Shown here: one piece after another, positions 55,230 to 63,158 of the stretch | Layout of the letters: the number at the start of each line of letters is the position of its first letter | Numbering within the stretch: position 1 is the stretch's first letter | Source: UBA1715 sp045600045 | GTDB lineage: Bacteria > Bacteroidota > Bacteroidia > Bacteroidales > UBA1715 | Direction: 5' to 3' | DNA length: 64,000 bases | Assembly (NCBI GenBank): GCA_045600045.1 | Contig: JAZRXD010000063.1 | Location: 1 to 64,000 of the forward strand | Notes under the pieces: model-generated | What the model was told of the DNA's origin: nothing | Databases searched by the model: none | Seen by the model: only the letters and a program-made list of their open reading frames with translations | Made by a program: the position numbers and the translations under genes

Positions 55230-57005
55230 TTATTCTATATCTAATGTGGCTCCAATATTGATTTGTAAATCGTGGTTTAGAATTACTTTATTTTGAAATT
55301 GAATATTTAAGGAGCTCCCAGAGTTCACCGTGGTGTTATATACCTCGACAGAACATTCGTTTATGTTTCTGTCGGAATTTATGGTCTGATTGGCTAAAAC
55401 GTATTGCGAACAAGTTCCAATACCAACTGCATACCATGCATTAGCAACAGATTTAGCATAAACAGAATAGTTTGGAAACAAGGCCGTTGCTGCGTTAATT
55501 GTACATTCTCTCATATCTGCATAATCTGTTTCCGCCTCCATATATTCTTTTTCTGCAAGATATACAATTTTCGCAGCATTGTCAATACCTATACCTATTA
55601 CCTCATATGCATTGCCTAAATCATTTGTTCCCGAACCACCTTTACTCAACAAATAGAACCAATAGTCTAATACTCCACAATTTGTATGTACCCCACCATT
55701 ATCATCTGAACCAGTCTCCCAATACAATCCTCCGTATGTATCAGGTAATCCTTCTGCATTAGGGTTACTCATACTGCGTAACGCACTGTGCCCTGGACGA
55801 AGATTAATGTCTTCACCACAGAGCCATGTTTGTTTGTTCGTCCCATAACAATCTTCCACGCATGCTCCCCAAATGTCGCTTAACCCCTCGCAGATTGCTC
55901 CTGATTCTCCAGAATACTCAAGTTGTGCCGTATAATCACATATAGCGTGGCCAAATTCGTGTGCAACAACATCCAAACTTGTAAAAATATCATAATTTGT
56001 ATGTCCGTCACCAAAAGTGAATATATGAGAAGTAGGATGCCATGATGCATTTTCTAAAGTGTCTTCATCATGGATGTAAAGGTATATCGGAGCGCCAGCT
56101 CCATCGTAACTATTTCGTTGATGTTTGTTATAGAAATAATCGTATGTTTTCATCGCAGCCCAATGAGCATCTAATGCACCATCATCTTTATTTGAATTAT
56201 GGAACTCCGATGCCGTCCAATTATTATCAGAATCTCCAAATTCAGTATAATTATTTATAACATTACCATGATTAAGATTTCTAGTAAAAAGACCATTGCC
56301 TCTTGTTAAATCTTTTAATACATATTTCGATCGTGACGGATCCAAAGATGGAACAAATGTTGTCTCTATCGAACAAGTCCCGTTATATCGTGTATCGGCA
56401 GTCCCATTTGCATGACGAATAAGTGACGTTTTTCTCAAGATTTTTCCACTATTTTCATCTATGATTATTTCTTCTCCAACACTAATGTCGTTCTTATCCG
56501 TAACGGCAATCTTATAAGCATAATATAAATTTTTGTCGTCTTCGTCGAAATAATTCTTCGAGATTACTTTTTCTATTTCATACTGAAAATCATAATCCGT
56601 TTTTGAAGCAAACACTTCTTTTTCTGCTATTGCCATAATTTCTGTTTCAGCCAATGGCATTCCTTTATTTATTGATTCTACCGATGAATGATATTTACCA
56701 TTGATTCTTGTGATTTTATTGTCTTTTATGCAAACTATCAAATTTCCACCTATAATTCTATATTCGCCCAAATATTGATTCATTCTCAAAATTTTTGCAT
56801 TATCATCCACCCAACCTTTCTCCTCTCTATACACCTTAAAAGTAGTGTTCTTCGAATCAAAAGAAAAAACTTGTTCTAATGTATTATTTAATATGGACGG
56901 TTCATATAATATATCTTTACTTGGCAGAAGGAATACATTTTGTTTTTCTTGCGAGTAGCAGAATTCGCATAGAAAAAAACATAGTATAAAAAATAAACTT
57001 CTCAT
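55230..57005 (-). CDS. Secreted M4 (thermolysin-like) metalloprotease
   Basis: 591 residues with signal peptide, then FTP/PepSY propeptide (about residues 25-205), then M4 catalytic domain. Zinc ligands and catalytic residues are His349, Glu350, His353 (VVAHEFGHAI), Glu373 (GAICEGLSDIWG) and His440 (GGVHTNCG); the 20-residue gap from His353 to Glu373 equals that of thermolysin. The Glu is followed by Gly, not the usual Ser. Past residue 545 a short beta-rich tail (NKVILNHDLQINIGATLDIE) closes the protein; I do not recognise a T9SS domain there. It heads a unit with the propeptide-only gene. Confidence 0.9.
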   Translation of the reverse strand: MRSLFFILCFFLCEFCYSQEKQNVFLLPSKDILYEPSILNNTLEQVFSFDSKNTTFKVYREEKGWVDDNAKILRMNQYLGEYRIIGGNLIVCIKDNKITRINGKYHSSVESINKGMPLAETEIMAIAEKEVFASKTDYDFQYEIEKVISKNYFDEDDKNLYYAYKIAVTDKNDISVGEEIIIDENSGKILRKTSLIRHANGTADTRYNGTCSIETTFVPSLDPSRSKYVLKDLTRGNGLFTRNLNHGNVINNYTEFGDSDNNWTASEFHNSNKDDGALDAHWAAMKTYDYFYNKHQRNSYDGAGAPIYLYIHDEDTLENASWHPTSHIFTFGDGHTNYDIFTSLDVVAHEFGHAICDYTAQLEYSGESGAICEGLSDIWGACVEDCYGTNKQTWLCGEDINLRPGHSALRSMSNPNAEGLPDTYGGLYWETGSDDNGGVHTNCGVLDYWFYLLSKGGSGTNDLGNAYEVIGIGIDNAAKIVYLAEKEYMEAETDYADMRECTINAATALFPNYSVYAKSVANAWYAVGIGTCSQYVLANQTINSDRNINECSVEVYNTTVNSGSSLNIQFQNKVILNHDLQINIGATLDIE

Positions 57006-57019
57006 AGCAACTTCTGTTT

Positions 57020-57886
57020 TTATTCCGTTAAAATCATTTGTTTACTGCCTACCAACTTACCATCGGTTACAAGACTGTAGATGTACATTCCAGCTTGTAA
57101 TTCATTGCCAAAAATCGTTTCGGAAGTTGCACCTCTACCTGAAACCGTAATTGATTTGAGTTGTTTTCCTTGCAAATCGTAAATATACAAAACAGCTTCT
57201 GAAACAGTTTCTGGGATAACCATTTCTATACGTGTGTTGGTAGAAAACGGATTTGGCTTGTTTTGCGACAATGTTGCTTGGGTGGTGATTGCTGATTTTA
57301 TGTTTAAACTTTCAGAATCCGATTTCAATGCATATTCCTTGGAGGTTGCCGCAAGTTGTTCTTTTAAGTTTTCTATGTCCTCGTGTTGTTGCTTTATTGT
57401 TTCAACCAACAATGGTATCATACCAACATAATTCAAACTGAGCATACCTTTTTCATCCTCAAACACAAGATTCGGAAATATCTCCCGTACGTCCTGAGCT
57501 AAAAATCCATATTGAAGAATTTTGCCATCAACGGATTTGTCGGTCAACGAGTCTTTTAAATAATACGATTTTGGCGACAATTGATAAATTGAAGAACCCG
57601 TTTTTAAATCCTGTATATTTTGTTTAAGACGTGCGTCTGAAGTCAAATAATTTCCTCTTGAAACCGCATAGCCACTTCCCAATACATAAAATCTCTGATA
57701 TCCATCCCATGTTACAATATAGTTTTTGGCATACTCATTTCCGGCAAAGGTAATCATATGATTAGTCCATGCATTTGTGGTCGATGGAGTAAATCGTATT
57801 TCACCATCTGATTGAATTTGAAACTGTGCCATCGCACTCATTGCCATCATCATACTTGTGGCAAAAAATAATAATACTTTTTTCAT
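57020..57886 (-). CDS. S74-chaperone (tail-fibre type) protein with T9SS tail
   Basis: 288 residues: signal peptide to about residue 20, short beta region, then an intramolecular chaperone of endosialidase (peptidase S74) domain from about residue 82 (TSDARLKQNIQDL with the putative self-cleavage Ser83; YGFLAQDVREIFPNLV; LSLNYVGMIPLLVETIKQQ). A coiled coil follows (about 145-178). The C-terminal T9SS domain is LSQNKPNPFSTNT ... IYDLQGKQLKS ... LQAGMYIYSL. In phages S74 domains fold trimeric fibres and are then cut off. Here it should assemble a trimer outside the cell; the role is unknown. The protease gene lies 14 bases downstream, so they may be co-expressed. Confidence 0.82.
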   Translation of the reverse strand: MKKVLLFFATSMMMAMSAMAQFQIQSDGEIRFTPSTTNAWTNHMITFAGNEYAKNYIVTWDGYQRFYVLGSGYAVSRGNYLTSDARLKQNIQDLKTGSSIYQLSPKSYYLKDSLTDKSVDGKILQYGFLAQDVREIFPNLVFEDEKGMLSLNYVGMIPLLVETIKQQHEDIENLKEQLAATSKEYALKSDSESLNIKSAITTQATLSQNKPNPFSTNTRIEMVIPETVSEAVLYIYDLQGKQLKSITVSGRGATSETIFGNELQAGMYIYSLVTDGKLVGSKQMILTE

Positions 57887-57950
57887 ACTGTTTTTGATTA
57901 TTGATAAATATTTGTTTTGTGCAACATAATAAAAAAGATCAAATAATGCC

Positions 57951-57958
57951 TACTTTTG
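57951..57958 (+). promoter_or_regulatory. -7 box upstream of the chagasin-type gene
   Basis: TACTTTTG fits TAnnTTTG, with the ATG at 57976 18 bases on. No -33 element at the right distance is clear. Confidence 0.45.
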
Positions 57959-57975
57959 TACAAATCCTTTGCGAA

Positions 57976-58335
57976 ATGAAAAAACAATTTATTTTCTACG
58001 TTTCTTGTCTTATGGGAATAATTCTACTTTCGTGCAACGAGAAAAAACAAAAACCTGACTACAAAATTTCTCAGAACGACACTTTAAAAATAGAATTGAA
58101 CTACACTGCCGGAACTGGTTATTCCTGGTTTTTAGAAAACAAAGAAGAAGTAAAGATTCTTGATTCCACAAATGTTGAATTTTTTGCCAACAACAATCTT
58201 ATTGGAGGAAGCGGAACCGAAATTTGGTCATTTGTTGCAACCGAAAAAGGCACTTGTACCCTCTCTTTTGTGTATAAAAGACCTTGGGAAAACTCTATTG
58301 CCGAGAAAAAAGAGTTTGTAATACTTGTTAAATAA
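57976..58335 (+). CDS. Chagasin-family (I42) protease inhibitor lipoprotein
   Basis: 119 residues. The lipoprotein signal MKKQFIFYVSCLMGIILLSC gives a lipidated Cys20. The mature part has the three chagasin loops: GTGYSW (NPTTGxxW-like), GGSGTEIWSF, and YKRPWE. Chagasins block papain-like cysteine proteases by wedging these loops into the active site. The gene diverges from the protease unit at a spacing of about 90 bases. I infer protection of the cell envelope from secreted proteases, its own or foreign. I chose ATG 57976 because earlier in-frame starts would precede the lipoprotein signal and lie upstream of the -7 box. Confidence 0.85.
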   Translation: MKKQFIFYVSCLMGIILLSCNEKKQKPDYKISQNDTLKIELNYTAGTGYSWFLENKEEVKILDSTNVEFFANNNLIGGSGTEIWSFVATEKGTCTLSFVYKRPWENSIAEKKEFVILVK

Positions 58336-58397
58336 AATTGATTTTCAACGACATACATATTCCAAAAATAATTTTTCAAAAAAAAGTCGTCAAAGAC

Positions 58398-58427
58398 TTT
58401 GTGGGAATGAAAGAATATGTATATTTG
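58398..58427 (+). promoter_or_regulatory. Promoter of tRNA-Asp
   Basis: TTTG at 58398-58401, 18 bases, then TATATTTG at 58420-58427; the tRNA begins 22 bases further. The -7 box is identical to that of the other tRNA operon in the window. Confidence 0.72.
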
Positions 58428-58449
58428 CACACGTCAAAAGACAACTACT

Positions 58450-58523
58450 GGTGTGGTAGTTCAGCTGGTTAGAATATCGGCCTGTCACGCCGAGGGTCGC
58501 GAGTTCGAGTCTCGTCCACACCG
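58450..58523 (+). tRNA. tRNA-Asp (anticodon GTC)
   Basis: Acceptor GGTGTGG/CCACACC, D-arm GTTC...GAAT, anticodon loop CTGTCAC with stem TCGGC/GCCGA, T-loop TTCGAGT, discriminator G. CCA is not encoded. Confidence 0.93.
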
Positions 58524-58527
58524 CAGA

Positions 58528-58554
58528 AAGCTCAACGAAAGTTGGGCTTTTTTG
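58528..58554 (+). terminator. Terminator of tRNA-Asp
   Basis: AAGCTCAAC pairs with GTTGGGCTT (one A-G mismatch) around a GAAA loop, then T residues. Confidence 0.8.
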
Positions 58555-58650
58555 TTTTATACTCTTAAAAAGAAACTCATCAATCCGATTTTTACGCATA
58601 TTTATTGTAAATTCGTGGCAGATTATTGTATTGCAACTAAATTTCAAGAA

Positions 58651-60417
58651 ATGAATAAAACAATTTTTCGAACTCTATTATACATAGTAGCAATTTTCGG
58701 CATATTCGCATGCTCCAAGAAAAATGAAAACACCGAACCAACAGCAAAAATCACTGGAGAATTCACTATTCCAAATGTTCCCAAATGGGCCGAAAACGCT
58801 GTCTTTTATCAAATTTATCCACAAACATTTTACGATTCAAATGGTGACGGAATCGGCGATTTGCAAGGAATCATTCAAAAACTCGACTACGTAAAAAGCT
58901 TGGGCGTTGACGCAATTTGGCTAAATCCATTTTTTGAATCGCCATTTGCCGACGCTGGCTACGATATTTCAAATTATTTAAAAGTTGCCCCACGCTATGG
59001 AACCAACGAAGACGCTAAACAATTGTTTGCCGAAGCACACAAACGCGGTCTACACGTTCTTTTCGATTTCGTAGCAAGTTACACTTCTATAGAACATCCT
59101 TGGTTCAAAGCTTCGGCCCGACAAGACACAAACAAATATACCAATTGGTACATTTGGACCGACAACGTGTGGTACAATCCTCCACAAGAATATGCGGCGG
59201 ATTTTATAAAAGGTTACGGCGAACGTAACGGACAATATATGAGAAACTTCTACTATTGCCAACCTGCTCTTAACTACGGTTTTGCCCTCCCCGACACGAA
59301 CTACAAATGGCAACTTCCACCCGATCATCCTGATGTACTCAATTTGAAAGAAGAAATGAAAAATGTACTTCGTTTTTGGATGGATATGGGTGCCGACGGA
59401 TTCCGCGCCGATATGGCCGGTGCCCTTACAAAAGATGCGAACGTGAGCGGCAACGAGCAATTTTTCAACACACACGTGAATGCCACTAAAGAATTTTGGC
59501 GAGAAATACGTCAATTACTTGAAAACGAATATCCCGACGCATTTATGGTGGCAGAATGGTCGTACCCTATCGATGCACTCGACAGCTGTTTCCACGTGGA
59601 TTTCTTCCATTGGTTCAATGGCTACAACGATTTGTTCCAAAAAGAAAGTTGGAGAATTCTCAACGGTTATTCCGAAGGCCACAGTTTCTTCGATACTGCT
59701 GGAAAAGGAAACATAACAGATTTCCTAACAAATTATATGGAACAATACGATGCAACCAAAGGTAAAGGCTATATAAGCCTTCCGCTTGGAAACCACGACA
59801 ATGCAAGACTTTGCAACAATCGTAGCGATAAAGACATGGAAATAATTTTCGCTTTCGGTTTCACCATGCCGGGCGTTCCATTTTTGTACTATGGAAATGA
59901 AATTGGCATGAAACAAATGCCAACATCGTGGCCACAAATCGAAGGTGCATATCAACCACGCAACGGCGCTCGTACTCCAATGCAATGGTCAAACGAAAAG
60001 AATTTAGGATTTTCGAAAGCCGACGCAAAAAAACTTTACTTGCCTGTTGATACCGCGAAAAACGCTCCGACTGTAGCTTCAGAAGAAAACAATCAAAAAT
60101 CGTTGCTGAACAAAACAAAAAAATTAATAGAACTTCACCATACCGAACCAGCACTTGCGAACTATGCGGAATTCGTTCCTTTGTATGCGAAAAAAGACAC
60201 ATATCCGTTTGTTTATGCCCGTGCAAACAGCGACGACGTGGTATTAGTAATGCTCAATCCTTCGGGAAAAGATTCGCAAGCAAAATTCTACATTAACTAC
60301 AAATTCAGTAATTCGAAACTGCTTGCCGGCGACCCAATCAACTTCCAATGCGAATCCGACAGCGTTTCCATATCGATGCCGAAACAATCGTACGCTATTA
60401 TAAAATTGATTAAATAA
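58651..60417 (+). CDS. GH13 alpha-amylase-family lipoprotein
   Basis: 588 residues. The lipoprotein signal ends in IFGIFACSKK (Cys21). The catalytic barrel holds the GH13 regions: nucleophile Asp254 (GFRADMAG), acid/base Glu302 (MVAEWSYP) and transition-state Asp383 (GNHDNARL), plus the N-terminal FYQIYPQTFYDSNGDGIGDLQGI and IWLNPFFESP. The sequence is closer to oligo-glucosidase/trehalose-synthase-like enzymes than to endo-amylase; the substrate is unknown. No susC/susD pair is nearby. I chose ATG 58651 because the frame upstream runs through tRNA-Asp. Confidence 0.88.
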   Translation: MNKTIFRTLLYIVAIFGIFACSKKNENTEPTAKITGEFTIPNVPKWAENAVFYQIYPQTFYDSNGDGIGDLQGIIQKLDYVKSLGVDAIWLNPFFESPFADAGYDISNYLKVAPRYGTNEDAKQLFAEAHKRGLHVLFDFVASYTSIEHPWFKASARQDTNKYTNWYIWTDNVWYNPPQEYAADFIKGYGERNGQYMRNFYYCQPALNYGFALPDTNYKWQLPPDHPDVLNLKEEMKNVLRFWMDMGADGFRADMAGALTKDANVSGNEQFFNTHVNATKEFWREIRQLLENEYPDAFMVAEWSYPIDALDSCFHVDFFHWFNGYNDLFQKESWRILNGYSEGHSFFDTAGKGNITDFLTNYMEQYDATKGKGYISLPLGNHDNARLCNNRSDKDMEIIFAFGFTMPGVPFLYYGNEIGMKQMPTSWPQIEGAYQPRNGARTPMQWSNEKNLGFSKADAKKLYLPVDTAKNAPTVASEENNQKSLLNKTKKLIELHHTEPALANYAEFVPLYAKKDTYPFVYARANSDDVVLVMLNPSGKDSQAKFYINYKFSNSKLLAGDPINFQCESDSVSISMPKQSYAIIKLIK

Positions 60418-60547
60418 GTCGGGCGAATATTGGGTTTCTTGATTATTGTTTATAATTAATTGTCCATTCTCAATTAATTAAGCATTATACATTATCAAAA
60501 CTATTGACACTGGATTCCAATTCCATATAAAAAATTTACATCTAATC

Positions 60548-60577
60548 TTTTAATTCTTAATTCAATTTGTAAATTTG
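60548..60577 (+). promoter_or_regulatory. Promoter of typA
   Basis: TTTT at 60548-60551, 18 bases, then TAAATTTG at 60570-60577; ATG at 60598. The 100 bases before it hold only AT-rich repeat-like sequence. Confidence 0.55.
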
Positions 60578-60597
60578 CCGCCATAAAAATAACACAG

Positions 60598-62409
60598 ATG
60601 CAAGACATTAGAAACATTGCGATTATCGCACACGTTGACCACGGAAAGACCACGTTGGTTGACCGAATTCTCCACCAAGTAAAAACATTTAGAGAAAACG
60701 AAGAAACCGGCGAGTTGATACTCGACAACAACGATCTTGAACGTGAACGTGGAATCACAATTCTTTCCAAAAACGTTTCGGTGCGATATAAAGGTGTTAA
60801 AATCAACATTATAGACACTCCAGGACACTCCGATTTCGGTGGTGAAGTTGAACGTGTACTTAACATGGCCGACGGTTGTCTTCTTCTTGTTGACGCATTC
60901 GAAGGCCCAATGCCGCAAACTCGTTTCGTGCTAGAAAAAGCAATTGAAATGAATTTGAAACCAATCGTTGTCGTAAATAAAGTTGACAAACCAAACTGCG
61001 ACCCTGAAGGCGCAAACGAAGCTGTATTCGATTTAATGTGCAACCTCAACGCAAGCGAAGACCAACTTGATTTTAGAACAGTTTATGGTTCTTCAAAACA
61101 AGGTTGGATGGGTCCGGATTGGAAAACTCCAACAAACGATTTTACGTATCTCTTGGATACAATTCTTGATGTTATTCCAGCTCCAAAGCATGTTGAAGGA
61201 ACAACACAATTGCGTATCACTTCGCTTGACTATTCTTCGTACATCGGCCGTATTGCCGTAGGAAGAATTGCTCGCGGAACACTTATGGGCGGACAAAATG
61301 TTTCGTTGGTAAAACGCGACGGAACTATTGTGAAATCAAAAATCAAAGAACTTTACACATTCGAAGGTTTGGGTAAAGAAAAAATAAAAACCGAAGTTCA
61401 ATGCGGTGAAATCTGTGCCATTGTGGGTTTGGACGGTTTTGAAATTGGCGACACAGTTGCCGATTTTGAAAATCCTGAAGCATTACCAGCTATCTCCATT
61501 GATGAACCAACAATGTCTATGACATTTACGAACAACGATTCTCCTTTCTTTGGAAAAGAAGGTAAATTCGTTACTTCGCGTCACTTACGCGAACGTCTTT
61601 ACAAAGAACTTGAAAAGAATCTTGCTCTTCGTATTGAAGAAACTGGTTCTGCTGATTCCTTCAACGTTTTCGGACGTGGAATTATGCACTTGTCGGTTTT
61701 GATTGAAACAATGCGTCGCGAAGGCTACGAAATGCAAATCGGTCAACCACAAGTTATTATAAAAGAAATTGACGGACAGAAATGCGAACCAATGGAACAA
61801 GTTACTGTTCACGTTCCTGAACGTCTTTCCGGAAAAGTAATTGAATTGATTACACAACGTAAAGGTGAAATGAAAAACATGACGACGAAAAACGACCGTG
61901 TTCACCTTGAATTTTCAATTCCTTCGCGTGGTTTGATTGGTTTAACAAGCAGCATGCTGACAGCAACCGAAGGTGAAGCTGTTATTTCGCATATTTTCAC
62001 CGGCTTTGAACCTTGGAAAGGTGAAATGCCAAACAAAAACAACGGAGCTCTGATTGCTATGGAAACTGGACAAACCTACGCCTACGCAATCGACAAACTT
62101 CAAGACCGAGGAATTTTCTTTATTGAACCAGGCGAAGAAGTATATGCCGGTCAAGTAATTGGTGAACACGTTCGTGAAAACGATTTGGTTATCAATGTTT
62201 GCAAAAGCAAGAAATTGACAAATATGCGTGCATCGGGTTCCGACGACAAAGTGAGCATTGCTTCAGCAAAGAAAATGTCGCTTGAAGAACACATGGAATA
62301 CATCCGTAAAGATGAATATTTGGAAGTAACTCCAAAATCTCTTCGCTTACGTAAAATCATTCTTGACGAAAACGAACGTAAACGCGAAAAGAAAAGTGCA
62401 GAAGCATAG
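60598..62409 (+). CDS. typA: Ribosome-associated GTPase TypA/BipA
   Basis: 603 residues, translational GTPase related to EF-G. GTP motifs: AHVDHGKTTLVDRIL (G1), ERGITI (G2), DTPGHSDFGGEVE (G3), NKVDKP (G4), GSSKQGWMG (G5 region). The C-terminal domain carries the BipA-specific region KNDRVHLEFSIPSRGLIGL. BipA aids ribosome assembly and stress or cold growth. A single gene with its own promoter and terminator. Confidence 0.96.
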   Translation: MQDIRNIAIIAHVDHGKTTLVDRILHQVKTFRENEETGELILDNNDLERERGITILSKNVSVRYKGVKINIIDTPGHSDFGGEVERVLNMADGCLLLVDAFEGPMPQTRFVLEKAIEMNLKPIVVVNKVDKPNCDPEGANEAVFDLMCNLNASEDQLDFRTVYGSSKQGWMGPDWKTPTNDFTYLLDTILDVIPAPKHVEGTTQLRITSLDYSSYIGRIAVGRIARGTLMGGQNVSLVKRDGTIVKSKIKELYTFEGLGKEKIKTEVQCGEICAIVGLDGFEIGDTVADFENPEALPAISIDEPTMSMTFTNNDSPFFGKEGKFVTSRHLRERLYKELEKNLALRIEETGSADSFNVFGRGIMHLSVLIETMRREGYEMQIGQPQVIIKEIDGQKCEPMEQVTVHVPERLSGKVIELITQRKGEMKNMTTKNDRVHLEFSIPSRGLIGLTSSMLTATEGEAVISHIFTGFEPWKGEMPNKNNGALIAMETGQTYAYAIDKLQDRGIFFIEPGEEVYAGQVIGEHVRENDLVINVCKSKKLTNMRASGSDDKVSIASAKKMSLEEHMEYIRKDEYLEVTPKSLRLRKIILDENERKREKKSAEA

Positions 62410-62437
62410 TATATCCTTCGTTTCGTAATTAGTATAA

Positions 62438-62475
62438 AAATCCCCACGAATAACAAATCCGTGGGGATTTTTATT
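62438..62475. terminator. Two-way terminator between typA and mnmD
   Basis: AAATCCCCACG pairs perfectly with CGTGGGGATTT (11 bp) around an 11-base loop; T runs lie on both strands. The genes on both sides converge. Confidence 0.88.
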
Positions 62476-62498
62476 TTAGCAATTTTATTACTGAAAAA

Positions 62499-63158
62499 TT
62501 ATCCTTTTTGAGCTCGCAACATTTCTCGTTTTCCAGGAGGGCCATCGGTACGTTCTACTGAATAACCAACAGATTGCAATGTTCGTCTTACGTCGCCTTT
62601 GGCACAATACGTTGTTAAAATTCCATTCTCGTTTGTATGTTCAAACAAATATTGGAAAATTTCTAATGACCACATTGATGCTTGCTTATTTGGGGCGAAT
62701 GCATCGAAGTAAATCACATCAACAAACGGCATTTCCGGTAATTCAGTTAAATCCACATAAAGTTTTTTCAACTGAAAATAATCAGAAATCTGCACAAATT
62801 CATTCCAATTTGCTTCGTGCATTTTATTAAATAATAGAACCGCATGTTCGCCAATCAAATCCGCATAATTTAATTGAGAATATTCTTCTTTTGCTACAGG
62901 ATATTTTTCAACAGAAATATACGTAGTCTTACGTTTTTGTTTTTCCGCTTCAATCGCAGTCAACAACGCATTCAACCCTGTTCCAAAACCAACTTCAAAA
63001 ACTATTGGATTCGCAACCGACGAAAAATTATAGGCTTTATTTATATAAATATGCAATGCTTCCTGAATCGCTCCGTTCGTGGAATGATAATGTTCATCCA
63101 TTTCGGGAATATAAATGGTATGGGAACCATCGAGCGTTTCTTGAAGAACGTGAGTCAT
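62499..63158 (-). CDS. mnmD: tRNA mnm5(s2)U methyltransferase MnmD
   Basis: 219 residues, the stand-alone methyltransferase half of MnmC. Motifs: SAM site VFEVGFGTGLNALL, DVIYFDAFAPNKQASMWS, and C-terminal TYCAKGDVRRTL ... GPPGKREMLRA, all typical. It methylates the wobble uridine in several tRNAs. Its start overlaps the stop of the upstream repeat gene by one base, so they are co-transcribed. Confidence 0.93.
   Translation of the reverse strand: MTHVLQETLDGSHTIYIPEMDEHYHSTNGAIQEALHIYINKAYNFSSVANPIVFEVGFGTGLNALLTAIEAEKQKRKTTYISVEKYPVAKEEYSQLNYADLIGEHAVLLFNKMHEANWNEFVQISDYFQLKKLYVDLTELPEMPFVDVIYFDAFAPNKQASMWSLEIFQYLFEHTNENGILTTYCAKGDVRRTLQSVGYSVERTDGPPGKREMLRAQKG

Noticed and set aside
55230..55400. 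T9SS C-terminal domain at the end of the M4 protease
   Set aside because: The tail lacks the NPxxxxL start and the GxYxxxV end of a type A domain; it is a short beta-rich end of unknown kind.
58417..58650. GH13 protein extended through tRNA-Asp
   Set aside because: The frame crosses a tRNA and its terminator; the lipoprotein signal begins at ATG 58651.
60418..60547. Possible small RNA between the GH13 gene and typA
   Set aside because: Only AT-rich repeat-like sequence, no promoter-plus-terminator pair inside it.
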